From positions 1-35,549 of the forward strand of contig JACRNO010000048.1 of the NCBI GenBank assembly GCA_016234855.1: DNA of 35,549 nt. Direction: 5' to 3'. Positions 15,649 to 23,388 of this stretch are shown in pieces. The DNA is from Deltaproteobacteria bacterium. Its GTDB lineage: Bacteria; Desulfobacterota; GWC2-55-46. Positions within the stretch are counted from its first letter, which is position 1. Each line of letters opens with the position of its first letter. Made by a program: the position numbers and the translations under genes. The notes below the pieces were generated by a model. That model did not search any database. It was not told the DNA's origin and saw nothing but the letters and a program-made list of their open reading frames with translations.

Positions 15649-16092
15649 TTACTTCCTTATGTATGCCGCCGCGCTTATCTCGTCAAGCTCTTTCTGCTCC
15701 GCGGCCTCAGATTCTTTTATATGCCTCAGTAACCCTTGCTCGCGCGCCTTGTCAAGGACCTTTCTATCCCTTGATACGCCTGAGAGCTCGTCCCTCTTGA
15801 CGCCGTACTCCCGCCTGAAGGCATCGATAACCCTGCCCTGATTCTCTATGTGGCGTTTGAGCCCCTCGACATAATCGGCATAGAGCCTGAGCCCCTTGAT
15901 ATCAGAGGCGGCGCGCGCCCTGTCCGCGTCCTTTGCGGCCTTAAGGTATATCTCCCTGAGCAGGGCGAGCTTCAATTCTTCTTCTTCGAGCCGTTCCACA
16001 ACCGTAGCGAGCTCGCGCAGCGTCATACCTTCAAGTCTGCGCCTGTACTCATGCAGGGCCTCAAGTTTAAAGGCAAACTTCTTCATGGCCAT
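15649..16092 (-). CDS. fliJ: Flagellar-type export protein FliJ
   Basis: A 147-residue, almost wholly alpha-helical coiled-coil protein starting MAMKKFAFKLEALHEYRRRLE, which matches FliJ family members (usually about 145 residues, opening with F.f.L..lL..R). FliJ is the stalk-like chaperone escort and activator of the type III export ATPase FliI, similar in fold to the gamma subunit of F1. It is the last recognisable gene of the fliF-fliG-fliH-fliI-fliJ series, 143 bp after fliI. ATG at 16092 or 16086 are both possible. No fliK follows, in contrast to the usual flagellar order. Confidence 0.82.
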   Translation of the reverse strand: MAMKKFAFKLEALHEYRRRLEGMTLRELATVVERLEEEELKLALLREIYLKAAKDADRARAASDIKGLRLYADYVEGLKRHIENQGRVIDAFRREYGVKRDELSGVSRDRKVLDKAREQGLLRHIKESEAAEQKELDEISAAAYIRK

Positions 16093-16235
16093 ACCCGTAA
16101 TACAAAGGTTTACATGGAAAAAACGCCGGTTAGATAATAGATTTTAGCTTAATTTGCGGATATCCGCAAGCCTGCAGTCGAGCGCATGGCTCACTGTTGA
16201 GACAACGGCAGGCGGCATTGTGCGGGTTATGCGGT

Positions 16236-17576
16236 TTAGACGGGAAGGCTGAAAAGCCCCTGAACAGAGTCCTCGAAAGCGACGGTCTCGCGCATCTCCT
16301 GGCGAAGATACGGGCCTATCCTTTCCACGGCCTTTATGGCATGGTCAACTACCGGGTCAGAGCCTGACTTATAGGCCCCGATGGAGATAAGGTCATAGGC
16401 CCTGGCATAGACCGCAAGGGCGGCCCTTACGCGCCCGGCCTGGTTCATCTGCGCAGGGGTCACGACGTCGGCCATGACGCGGCTTATGGAGGCAGGTATG
16501 TCTATGGCCGGATAGTGACCGCGTCCGGCCAGGTCGCGGCTAAGGATTATATGACCGTCAAGAAGGGCGCGACAGGCGTCGGCAACAGGGTCCGCAAGGT
16601 CGTTACCCTCTGTCAGTATCGTATAGAACGCGGTTATGGTGCCTTTGCCGTGGGTGCGCCCCGCGCGCTCGATAAGCCTCGGCAGGAGGGCGAAGACCGA
16701 GGGCGGATAGCCCTTTGTGGCCGGCGGCTCTCCGGCGGCAAGCCCCACCTCGCGCTGGGCAGCGGCGAAACGGGATATCGAGTCCATCATAAAGAGCACG
16801 TCCGCGCCCTGGTCGCGCCAATACTCGGCGATGGCAGCGGCGGTAAGCGCGGCCTTAATCCGCGCAAGCGGCGCGGCATCGGACGTGGCCACGACCAGCG
16901 CCGACCTTTTGAGCCCTTCAGGCCCGAGGTCTTTTTCTATGAACTCCTTCACCTCCCTGCCCCGCTCACCCACGAGCGCTATCACGTTTACCGTGGCCTC
17001 GGCGCCCCGGCCCATCATGCCGAGGAGCACGCTCTTACCCACGCCGCTGCCCGCGAAGATGCCGATCCTTTGCCCCTTGCCTATGGTTATAAGCCCGTCT
17101 ATGGCCTTTACGCCGACGCTGCACGGCTCGTCTATGCGCCGCCGCTCAAGCGGGTTTTGCATGGCGCCGTAGAGGGGATAACGCGCTTCGGCATTGACCG
17201 GGCCGAGACCGTCGATGGGATTGCCCAATCCGTCGATGACGCGGCCTAATACGCCTTTACCAACGGCGACCGAGGCATACTCGGCCAGACGGACTATCCT
17301 GCTGCCCGGCCCTATCCCTCTCAGGTCACCGAGCGGCATCAAGACGACCTTGTCGTCGGAGAAGCCTACCACCTCGCATTGAATGGCCCCGCGCCCGGAC
17401 ATCGGCCCGGACATAGGATAGACGCTGCAGAACTCGCCGACCGAGGCCCCGGGGCTGTATCCCTCCATCACGAGCCCTACGACCTTCGTCACCCTGCCGT
17501 TGAGCCTGACCCGGTCCATCCCTTCGACCAGAGCGCATTTGCGGCCAAGGGCCTCGCGCACGTCATTTGCGTTCAT
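16236..17576 (-). CDS. fliI: Type III export ATPase FliI
   Basis: A 446-residue ATPase of the F1-beta-like type III family, which unfolds and delivers substrates to the export gate. Walker A AGSGVGKS is at 175-182, the ATPase signature VIALVGERGREVKEF follows, and Walker B is in VLFMMDSISRFA. The GEPPATKGYPPSVFALLPRLIERAG segment and DHIILSRDLAGRGHYPAID-like ending are characteristic of FliI/SctN. The N-terminal beta-barrel has a small PMSGPMSG duplication near 54-61. It overlaps fliH by 14 bp, indicating translational coupling. All catalytic motifs are intact, so the enzyme should be active. FliI versus SctN cannot be settled by motif alone; the FliF and FliG neighbours support FliI. Confidence 0.95.
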   Translation of the reverse strand: MNANDVREALGRKCALVEGMDRVRLNGRVTKVVGLVMEGYSPGASVGEFCSVYPMSGPMSGRGAIQCEVVGFSDDKVVLMPLGDLRGIGPGSRIVRLAEYASVAVGKGVLGRVIDGLGNPIDGLGPVNAEARYPLYGAMQNPLERRRIDEPCSVGVKAIDGLITIGKGQRIGIFAGSGVGKSVLLGMMGRGAEATVNVIALVGERGREVKEFIEKDLGPEGLKRSALVVATSDAAPLARIKAALTAAAIAEYWRDQGADVLFMMDSISRFAAAQREVGLAAGEPPATKGYPPSVFALLPRLIERAGRTHGKGTITAFYTILTEGNDLADPVADACRALLDGHIILSRDLAGRGHYPAIDIPASISRVMADVVTPAQMNQAGRVRAALAVYARAYDLISIGAYKSGSDPVVDHAIKAVERIGPYLRQEMRETVAFEDSVQGLFSLPV

Positions 17577-18234
17577 CTTTGAGCCTCTCTTCGATGGCGC
17601 GCAGGCAGCCGTCTATCGTCGCCTCCGCCTCCTGAAAGTTCGTCTCCACGATGCATCCGCCCCTTGAGACCGACTCGTCCGAACGCAGCCTCACGCTCTT
17701 TGCCGCGCCCTGGTCCAATATCTCGGCCCTGTACTGCCTTATCGTCTCCATGTCCTTGGGGTTTATCCTTATGATTATCTCGCGCTCGCCGGTCAGGGCG
17801 TCTATCGCGTCCCTGGCAAATCCCCTTACGACCTCTCCTGATATCTCTATCTCGCGGCCGATGACCTTGCGTGCTATGGCCAGCGCAAGGGTCGTAAGCT
17901 CCTTTTCAGCCGACCTGTACATCTCGTTCCTGAACCTGCCTATCTCGGCCAGGAGCCTTGCAAGCGCCTGCGTCGTGACGGTCGCCTTCTGAGCGCCAAT
18001 GGCAAAGCCAGCCCTCTCCCCGGCCTTGAAACCGAGTTCATACGCGTCGCGCTCTATTGCTCCGGCGTCCCCGACCACCCCGCCGCCCTTGCCGGCCCCG
18101 CCATTCGTTGACCTGTCTTCAGCGTGCGGACTCCCCTCTTTAAAGGCCTCCACCTTGAGAGGTTCGGCGCACTCGTCACCCTCGCCGTCTCTGATAATCT
18201 TCGTCGTCAAGACGTCCTCCTCTGATATCTGCAT
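17563..18234 (-). CDS. fliH: Export ATPase regulator FliH
   Basis: A 223-residue FliH/SctL-type stator protein that tethers and restrains the export ATPase. The N-terminal third is Gly-rich and disordered. A helical segment with small-residue heptads (ERDAYELGFKAGERAGFAIGAQKA) corresponds to the GxxxG helix of FliH. The C-terminal domain (ELTTLALAIARKVIGREI ... IRINPKDMETIRQY ... GGCIVETNFQEAEATIDGCL) matches the V-ATPase-E-like domain. Length fits the family. The start at 18234 is reasonable though the ribosome-binding site is modest. It is 53 bp after fliG and overlaps fliI. Confidence 0.88.
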   Translation of the reverse strand: MQISEEDVLTTKIIRDGEGDECAEPLKVEAFKEGSPHAEDRSTNGGAGKGGGVVGDAGAIERDAYELGFKAGERAGFAIGAQKATVTTQALARLLAEIGRFRNEMYRSAEKELTTLALAIARKVIGREIEISGEVVRGFARDAIDALTGEREIIIRINPKDMETIRQYRAEILDQGAAKSVRLRSDESVSRGGCIVETNFQEAEATIDGCLRAIEERLKDERK

Positions 18235-18287
18235 TGACCCGGCCCCTGCACCTTGCCGGGCATCGGCTCTTAGCCGGTAATGACGGG

Positions 18288-18836
18288 CTATCCGCCCTTT
18301 TCTGTCTTATTTATAAGGGCGGCGATATCGCAAAGCGCCGCGGTTGACGGGTTTGATATATTGGCAACGCGGCTGCGTATATCCTGACGCAGGCCCGGGT
18401 CCAGAGCCTCGAGCACGATTGATGCGCGGGGAGCGTCAAGCTGCGAGATGACGACGGCAATCGCCTGCGGATGCTCGCCCTTAAGCGCCTCTACAAGGGT
18501 ATCTATCGGCGCGCGGGTTATGACGTCTATGGCCTCAAGCCTGTCCATCACACCCCCGGCCCCGGCTGCGCCAACGGCCCTGGTCAGCACCCCTCGCGCA
18601 AACTCTACACCGCCGCCCCCTTCACCCAACCTGCCAACGGCCGCCACGAACTCACCGGCCAGGCGGGCTGCCACGTCAGAAGGCACGGTCTGTGTCCTGA
18701 CAAGGGCCGCACCCACAAGCCCCATCTCGTCCGGGGCAAGGTGGCGCACAACCTGCGCGGCGAGGTCTTCCCCCAATATGGCCAGGATGACCGCGGCCTT
18801 ACGCGCCCCGCTTATATTATTAGACTCAAGAGACAT
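18288..18836 (-). CDS. fliG: FliG lacking its C-terminal torque domain
   Basis: A 182-residue protein aligning with the first 185 or so residues of FliG (usually about 335). The N-terminal FliF-binding domain is present (ARKAAVILAILGEDLAAQVVRHLAPDEM), as is the middle domain with the hallmark EHPQ at 121-124 followed by AIAVVISQLDAPRASIVLEAL. The protein stops right after the middle domain (NPSTAALCDIAALINKTEKGG). The C-terminal domain with the charged helix that meets MotA is absent, and the 53 bp before fliH cannot hold it. So this is not a frameshifted full gene. It should still bind FliF, but could not work as a normal rotor switch protein. ATG at 18836 with GGAG just upstream. Confidence 0.85.
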   Translation of the reverse strand: MSLESNNISGARKAAVILAILGEDLAAQVVRHLAPDEMGLVGAALVRTQTVPSDVAARLAGEFVAAVGRLGEGGGGVEFARGVLTRAVGAAGAGGVMDRLEAIDVITRAPIDTLVEALKGEHPQAIAVVISQLDAPRASIVLEALDPGLRQDIRSRVANISNPSTAALCDIAALINKTEKGG

Positions 18837-18911
18837 ACACTCCGCCGGATAAGAGATATTTAAAGACTGATACGGGCATAAGAAGGCTACGTATGCTCCA
18901 GCCCGTTATGG

Positions 18912-19991
18912 TCACCCCTGACTGACCCACTCTTTAAGCACCAGGGCCGCTGAGCGCGGGTCTTTCCTTACAAGGGCGCGCAACTCCGTCAACTCGCGTC
19001 CCTCAAGGCCTGCGACCGGGGCCTTTTGGGAGATGAGCCTTTCAAGCGCCGCCTCCACCTCTCGCATCGCGGCCTTGCGCCGTGTTATCAGCAATCGAAT
19101 GATTATAATGGCTGCCGCAATGACAAGCACCAACGCCGCGATAACATAGCCGGTATACGGACCATAGTGTACGTCGGGCCGGTTCGGAACGGCCTTGACA
19201 GGCGGTGTCAGCGGCGCAGCCTCAACCCGCGTATTCGCGCGCCCAGCCCCGGCAACCGGCATATCAGCAGCCTTGAGACGGTCTTGCGTGCCGCCGTCCT
19301 TGCGCATCCTGTCAATGCCGCCCAACGCCAACGCGCCGGAGCCACCGGCAAGGAGCCTGCCTGCCGTATCCACGACCGTGACGTTGCCGGGCTTCAGCTC
19401 GGGCGCGCCCGCGGCTACGATTTGGGCTACGCTATCGGCCTGCGCCCGCGTAAAGACGACGCCCGGCTTCAACCTTATGATAACGGCGGCCGAGGCCGCC
19501 TTTGTGCCCGGCTCTCTCGCGCCGAATATCCCTCTGTCCGGCAGAACGAGGTGCACGCGCGCCTCGACGACGCCTTCAATCTCTCCGATACTCCTCGCAA
19601 GCTCTCCTGAGAGCGCCCTTGAATAGTTTATCCTCTGCGTAAACTCCGGCACGAAGAAACCCGGTCTGTCGAATATCTCGAACCCCGCGGACGGCGCCCG
19701 GGTAATCCCCGTGGATTCGATATCGCGCGTTGCGGCGTCGCGCTCGGTATCCGGCACGCTGACCACGCCCCCCTCGACCCTGTACAACACGCCCCTGGCC
19801 TTAAGCCTTTGAACGACGGCCTGAACTTCGCCGTCACCATCGCCGTGGCCGTTATAAACGGCAACATACTCAACGCCGGAATAGCGCACGGCCATGACAA
19901 CGATTGCCGCGGCAATAACGGCAACCCCTGCTATAAAGCCGGTCAGTTGCCCCTTGTTGAGCCCTTTTAAAAAATCGAAAAGCTTTGACAC
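18912..19991 (-). CDS. fliF: FliF (MS-ring) lacking the RBM3 / beta-collar region
   Basis: A 359-residue inner-membrane ring protein; FliF is usually 530-570. Present in order: TM1 (about 15-36), RBM1 (about 38-85), RBM2 (about 105-215, with QRINYSRALSGELARSI, VVEARVHLVLPD and LKPGNVTVVD), a 65-residue Pro/Ala-rich linker, TM2 (about 281-303), and a C-terminal tail with ELRALVRKDPRSAALVLKEW, which matches the FliG-binding end of FliF. Missing is the roughly 200-residue RBM3/beta-collar region between RBM2 and TM2. The core is therefore SctJ-like in domain content but FliF-like in its two helices and tail. GTG start at 19991 with GGGGG 8 nt upstream. First gene of the operon, with a sigma-54 promoter upstream. 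Confidence 0.9.
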   Translation of the reverse strand: MSKLFDFLKGLNKGQLTGFIAGVAVIAAAIVVMAVRYSGVEYVAVYNGHGDGDGEVQAVVQRLKARGVLYRVEGGVVSVPDTERDAATRDIESTGITRAPSAGFEIFDRPGFFVPEFTQRINYSRALSGELARSIGEIEGVVEARVHLVLPDRGIFGAREPGTKAASAAVIIRLKPGVVFTRAQADSVAQIVAAGAPELKPGNVTVVDTAGRLLAGGSGALALGGIDRMRKDGGTQDRLKAADMPVAGAGRANTRVEAAPLTPPVKAVPNRPDVHYGPYTGYVIAALVLVIAAAIIIIRLLITRRKAAMREVEAALERLISQKAPVAGLEGRELTELRALVRKDPRSAALVLKEWVSQG

Positions 19992-20052
19992 GAATAGAAC
20001 CCCCGAATACTGAACCGCCCGGCTGCAAACAGAACCTTAGACATGATTGGAG

Positions 20053-20147
20053 GCAGACCTGAAGGTCTGCGCTACATAGAGTTTACCAAACGTAGCTCAG
20101 GGCTTTAGCCCTGACTTAAAGACACAGGTCTTAAGGCCTGCGCTACA
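20053..20147. repeat. REP / BIME cluster in the fliF leader
   Basis: Three GTAG-tagged hairpins: 20053-20076 (minus orientation, loop TTCA), 20092-20115 (plus, GTAGCTCAGGGC stem) and 20125-20147 (minus). The last two face each other, forming a BIME-like inverted pair. The elements match those around the RAYT gene at 23389-23874. Confidence 0.7.
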
Positions 20148-20173
20148 AGTCTGCGCTGCATACACTTAAGTAC

Positions 20174-20188
20174 GCAACAAGCGTGCCA
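20174..20188 (-). promoter_or_regulatory. Sigma-54 promoter for the fliFGHIJ operon
   Basis: Minus strand reads TGGCAC-GCTTG-TTGC, an exact match to the -24/-12 consensus TGGCAC-N5-TTGC with GG and GC at the required spacing. The start would be near 20162, giving a leader of about 170 nt before the fliF GTG. It lies just downstream of the NtrC-family activator gene. Confidence 0.8.
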
Positions 20189-20341
20189 ATATATCATTGT
20201 AGCCGCACTGCGGCGCAGGAAAAGGATTGCAAGAAAAGACTTTGTAATTCAATGGGTTGGAAATTATGGAGGGGGCTTGATTGCTTTAACGGACTGCTAC
20301 AACTGACCTACAGTGTTAGGATTAAAACACTCGCGTCAAAA

Positions 20342-21760
20342 CTATGACCTGACGGTCTCTTCGTGCTCTTCGTTAGGCCCGAGGAGTCCCTTTCTCTTCA
20401 TCTTCTCTATGAGCGTCGTCCGGTTGATGCCCAGATACTCGGCGGCCTTCTTCTTGACCCCTTTGACCTTTGCCATTGCATCGAGTATTAGGTCCCGCTC
20501 ATAGTTATCGACCGCGGCGTTAAAGTCTATGCCTTCGGGCATCGTGGCGATATACTCCTCGCTCCTGTGCTGCTCGCGCGCCCTCTTGCGAATCCTGTCG
20601 GGCAGGTCTTTCGGCGTAATCAAGGTATCCGGCTCCTTGAGCACCACAAGCCTCTCGACGAGGTTTTCCAACTCCCTTACGTTACCCGGCCAATCATAGG
20701 CCTCGAGCAGGCGCACCGCCTCGGGCGAGAGGCCCCTCAGCGACTTCTTCTTGCGACCGGCGACCTTGTCCATAAAGTGCCTGAGCAGGACCTGTATGTC
20801 CTCGCGCCGCTCGCGAAGCGACGGCAGACGCAGCGGGATGACGTTAAGGCGGTAGTAGAGGTCTCCGCGAAAACGCTTCTCGTCCACCGCCCGCTCCAGG
20901 TCCTGATTGGTGGCGGCTATAATCCTGACGTCCACCTTTATGGAGCGCCTGCCGCCGACCCTTTCGAACTCCTTTTCCTGCAAGACGCGCAGTATCTTGA
21001 CCTGCAGGGCCGGGCTCATGTCGCCTATCTCGTCGAGAAAGACCGTGCCCTCGTTGGCGGCCTCGAACCTGCCGATCTTCGTCGCGCCGGCGCCTGTGAA
21101 CGCGCCCTTTTCGTAGCCGAATAGCTCGCTCTCAAGGAGGTCTTCGGGTATGGCGGCGCAGTTTATCGGCACAAACGGCCTGGCCGAACGCGCGCTGCCG
21201 TAATGGAGCGCCTTTGCGGCAAGCTCCTTGCCTGTGCCCGACTCGCCGAGCAGCAGAACCGTAGAGTCGCTGTCCGCTATCCTGGCGATAATCTCCCTTA
21301 CGCGATGTATCTCCGGGCTCAAGCCGACGATGGACTCGACTCTGCGCCCCTTGCTCATCTCGGTCTTAAGGAACGCGTTCTCGGTCTTAAGCGACTGATG
21401 CTCGAACGCCTTTTCGAGCGTTATACACAGCTCTTCCTGCGTGAATGGTTTTTGAAGGTATGTGAAGGCGCCGACACGCATGGCCTCGACGGCCGTCTCT
21501 ACGGTTGCGTAGCCGGTGATGACGATGCCTTCCGTATAAGAGGATATGGACTTCACGGCGCGTATGACGTCGATGCCGCTTATCCCGGGCAGCCGCAGGT
21601 CGGAGACAACGATATCGAAAGGCTTCTTGGATGCGGCCTCAACTCCCTCCTCGCCCGTTGCAACGGAGCAGACCCTGTAACCGTGCGACTCAAGCACCTC
21701 GGTCAGGGTTACCCGCAGGTTGGTCTCGTCCTCTATCAGCAATACCGTGCGTTCACTCAT
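20342..21760 (-). CDS. NtrC-family sigma-54 response regulator
   Basis: A 472-residue two-component regulator. Receiver domain 1-120 with phospho-acceptor Asp54 (VVSDLRLPG), Asp10-like acids in LIEDE, and Lys104 (YLQKPF). Central AAA+ domain with Walker A GESGTGKE (172-179) and the sigma-54 contact loop GAFTGA (219-224), both intact. C-terminal Fis-type helix-turn-helix (VKKKAAEYLGINRTTLIEKMKRKGLL). It should activate sigma-54 promoters when phosphorylated. The ATG at 21760 has GGAGAGGG upstream. A full-consensus sigma-70 promoter drives it, and a sigma-54 promoter for fliF lies just past its stop, so control of the fli operon (like FlrC or FleR) is a good inference. No cognate kinase gene is adjacent. 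Confidence 0.95.
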   Translation of the reverse strand: MSERTVLLIEDETNLRVTLTEVLESHGYRVCSVATGEEGVEAASKKPFDIVVSDLRLPGISGIDVIRAVKSISSYTEGIVITGYATVETAVEAMRVGAFTYLQKPFTQEELCITLEKAFEHQSLKTENAFLKTEMSKGRRVESIVGLSPEIHRVREIIARIADSDSTVLLLGESGTGKELAAKALHYGSARSARPFVPINCAAIPEDLLESELFGYEKGAFTGAGATKIGRFEAANEGTVFLDEIGDMSPALQVKILRVLQEKEFERVGGRRSIKVDVRIIAATNQDLERAVDEKRFRGDLYYRLNVIPLRLPSLRERREDIQVLLRHFMDKVAGRKKKSLRGLSPEAVRLLEAYDWPGNVRELENLVERLVVLKEPDTLITPKDLPDRIRKRAREQHRSEEYIATMPEGIDFNAAVDNYERDLILDAMAKVKGVKKKAAEYLGINRTTLIEKMKRKGLLGPNEEHEETVRS

Positions 21761-21799
21761 CTCCCTCTCCAGTTGCGCTTCCAATATAGACCAGAGCTA

Positions 21800-21828
21800 A
21801 TTATAGACTTTCCCTTCTCCAATGTCAA
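21800..21828 (-). promoter_or_regulatory. Full-consensus sigma-70 promoter of the NtrC-type gene
   Basis: Minus-strand TTGACA, 17-nt spacer, TATAAT: an exact match in both boxes and spacing. Transcription would begin near 21793, about 33 nt before the ATG at 21760. It points to strong constitutive expression unless an operator overlaps; none was recognised. Confidence 0.8.
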
Positions 21829-21961
21829 TATTTTGAACCCCTGCGCTTTGAACAAAACAAAACAGCCCGACCGACTTATAAATGACAATAAACCGCGCTA
21901 AAAATCACATACATGAACCGGCGCTAAAACTGCCGTAGATTGAACCAATTCTTCGAAGCGG

Positions 21962-21989
21962 TTGACAAATCTGATGCGACTGGTATATT
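21962..21989 (+). promoter_or_regulatory. Sigma-70 promoter of the aminopeptidase gene
   Basis: TTGACA, 16-nt spacer, TATATT on the plus strand. Start near 21996, about 75 nt before the ATG at 22072. Divergent from the NtrC-type gene promoter. Confidence 0.65.
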
Positions 21990-22071
21990 GATTTCATAAG
22001 ATGTAATCGTTCTTAACGAAGCGGGTTATGCCTGTACCGCTGCAAAACTCCCGGGAAAAAGGTTTATCAAT

Positions 22072-23187
22072 ATGAACGATATCCTCAGCAAGATATTCAC
22101 CGTGAACCTCGGCGTAAAAAAAGGCGAGACCGTCATCGTCTTCACCGACCGCGTGCCGCTGGAGACAAAACCCTCGCACTTGGAAAGGAAGTCGAGCGAG
22201 GAATTACACGGGATAGCCCGCGCATTGGCCGAGCAGGGAGAGGGCCTGTGCAAGACCGTCTACATCGAATACCCCACGCTCGGCCAGCACGGCGTCGAGC
22301 CGCCTGCCGAGATATGGGAGGCGGCCTTCGGACGCGCCGCGATAAAAGCGCTGAAAGACGCGCATCTCTTCCAGAAGATATCCGAAAAGAAGGCGGGCCC
22401 TGACGATATAGCAACGGCCGAGCGGATTATAAAAAAGACGGCCGTCTCGCCGAACGCGATAATAGCCATTGCCCGCTACTCGACCTCGCACACGCGGTTC
22501 AGGGATTTTCTTACGAGGTGCATGGGGGTCAGGTACGCGTCCATGCCCATCTTCGACGCGGCAATGCTCACCGGAGCCATGACCGCGGACTGGACAGCGG
22601 TCAAGGAGCGCACCGAACGCCTCGTCAAGCGGATGACGGGCGCGGATACGGTCTATATAACCTCACACAACGGCACGTCCATATCGTTTTCCATCAAGGG
22701 GCGCCTGACGCAGCCCGATACCGGCATCATCACGGAGCCGGGCAGTTTTTCAAACCTGCCCGGCGGCGAGGCCTTCCTCGCGCCTGTCGAAGGCACGGCG
22801 CAGGGCATGCTCATCATCGAATGGGCGCCGACAAGGCGGCTTGCAAGGCCGGTTGAGCTTACGGTCAAAGACGGCATGGTAACGGCCATCAACGGGCAGG
22901 AGCCTTTTGCGGACGAGCTTAAAAAGGTCATCGAAAAGACGCCGGATGCGGCGAATATCGCAGAACTCGGCATAGGGACGAACGAGAAGGCCTCAAGACC
23001 GGATAATATTCTTGAGACGGAAAAGATTCTCGGCACGGTGCACATCGCCCTGGGCGACAACTCGTCCTTCGGTGGAAAGGTCAGTGTCCCGTTTCACGAG
23101 GACTTCATCTTCTTCAAGCCTACCATGGAGATAATAAAAAACGGGGAGAAGCTGGACATCCTCATCGAGGGCGACCCGAGGTGGTGA
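22072..23187 (+). CDS. M29-like metallo-aminopeptidase
   Basis: A 371-residue cytoplasmic protein resembling the AmpS/aminopeptidase T group (M29). Typical blocks are the N-terminal LGVKKGETVIVFTD, the GADTVYITSHNGTSISFSIKGR segment, NLPGGEAFLAPVEGTAQG, and AELGIGTNEKA followed by ILGTVHIALGDNSSFGG, which supply the Glu, His and Asp ligands of the two-metal site. The C-terminal PFHEDFIFFKPTMEI block completes the fold. These enzymes remove N-terminal residues from peptides. The ATG at 22072 has AAGG nearby and a sigma-70 promoter upstream. It is transcribed alone and converges on the RAYT gene. Some members of this fold are annotated as peptidases without tested activity. Confidence 0.82.
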   Translation: MNDILSKIFTVNLGVKKGETVIVFTDRVPLETKPSHLERKSSEELHGIARALAEQGEGLCKTVYIEYPTLGQHGVEPPAEIWEAAFGRAAIKALKDAHLFQKISEKKAGPDDIATAERIIKKTAVSPNAIIAIARYSTSHTRFRDFLTRCMGVRYASMPIFDAAMLTGAMTADWTAVKERTERLVKRMTGADTVYITSHNGTSISFSIKGRLTQPDTGIITEPGSFSNLPGGEAFLAPVEGTAQGMLIIEWAPTRRLARPVELTVKDGMVTAINGQEPFADELKKVIEKTPDAANIAELGIGTNEKASRPDNILETEKILGTVHIALGDNSSFGGKVSVPFHEDFIFFKPTMEIIKNGEKLDILIEGDPRW

Positions 23188-23197
23188 GCTTATCTTC

Positions 23198-23299
23198 CCC
23201 ATTTAAAAAAAGACTGAGGGGGATGCAGTCGCCACCTCCCCCTTTGAAAAAGGCGCTAAAGACACAACGTTAGCGCACAAGGGGGACTGAGGGGGATTT
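23198..23299. repeat. CCCCCTTTG...AAAGGGGGACTGAGGGGG repeat with nested insert
   Basis: Contains one full repeat (23236-23299) and a partial one (23198-23222, ACTGAGGGGGAT). The full repeat is interrupted at 23252-23280 by the 29-bp palindromic element; an uninterrupted copy of the same repeat lies at 26331-26352. It is between the convergent aminopeptidase and RAYT genes. Confidence 0.55.
23252..23280. repeat. 29-bp palindromic element, copy 3 (nested)
   Basis: GGCGCTAA-N10-TTAGCGC-ACAA inserted exactly within the CCCCTTTG/GGGGGACTGAGGGGG repeat. Comparison with the uninterrupted copy near 26331 defines the inserted length as 29 bp. Confidence 0.65.
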
Positions 23300-23326
23300 A
23301 CCCTAACTTAAAAACGCAGGCCTTAT

Positions 23327-23379
23327 GTAGCTCAGGGCTTTAGCCCTGATAATATGCAGGCCTGAAGGCCTGCGCTACA
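23327..23379. repeat. BIME (inverted REP pair) beside the RAYT gene
   Basis: Plus-oriented GTAG-hairpin (23327-23350, stem CAGGGC/GCCCTG) and minus-oriented GTAG-hairpin (23356-23379, stem GCAGGCC/GGCCTGC, loop TGAA on the plus strand) facing each other across 5 nt. It lies 10 bp beyond the RAYT stop. Confidence 0.75.
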
Positions 23380-23388
23380 TGGTCTGCG

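Larger units (their letters stand above)
19992..20341. other. Intergenic region with sigma-54 promoter and REP cluster
   Basis: No coding frame is convincing. It holds the sigma-54 promoter (20174-20188) and three GTAG-tagged hairpins (20053-20147), the latter in the predicted 5' leader of the fliF transcript. Confidence 0.7.

Noticed and set aside
16515-17249. Long plus-strand frame (244 codons) opposite fliI
   Set aside because: Antisense shadow of fliI; no known protein similarity, and the minus strand encodes intact Walker motifs.
18912-19991. FliF shortening caused by frameshift
   Set aside because: TM2 and the FliG-binding tail are in the same frame as RBM2, with no stop or frame change between them; this is an internal absence of RBM3.
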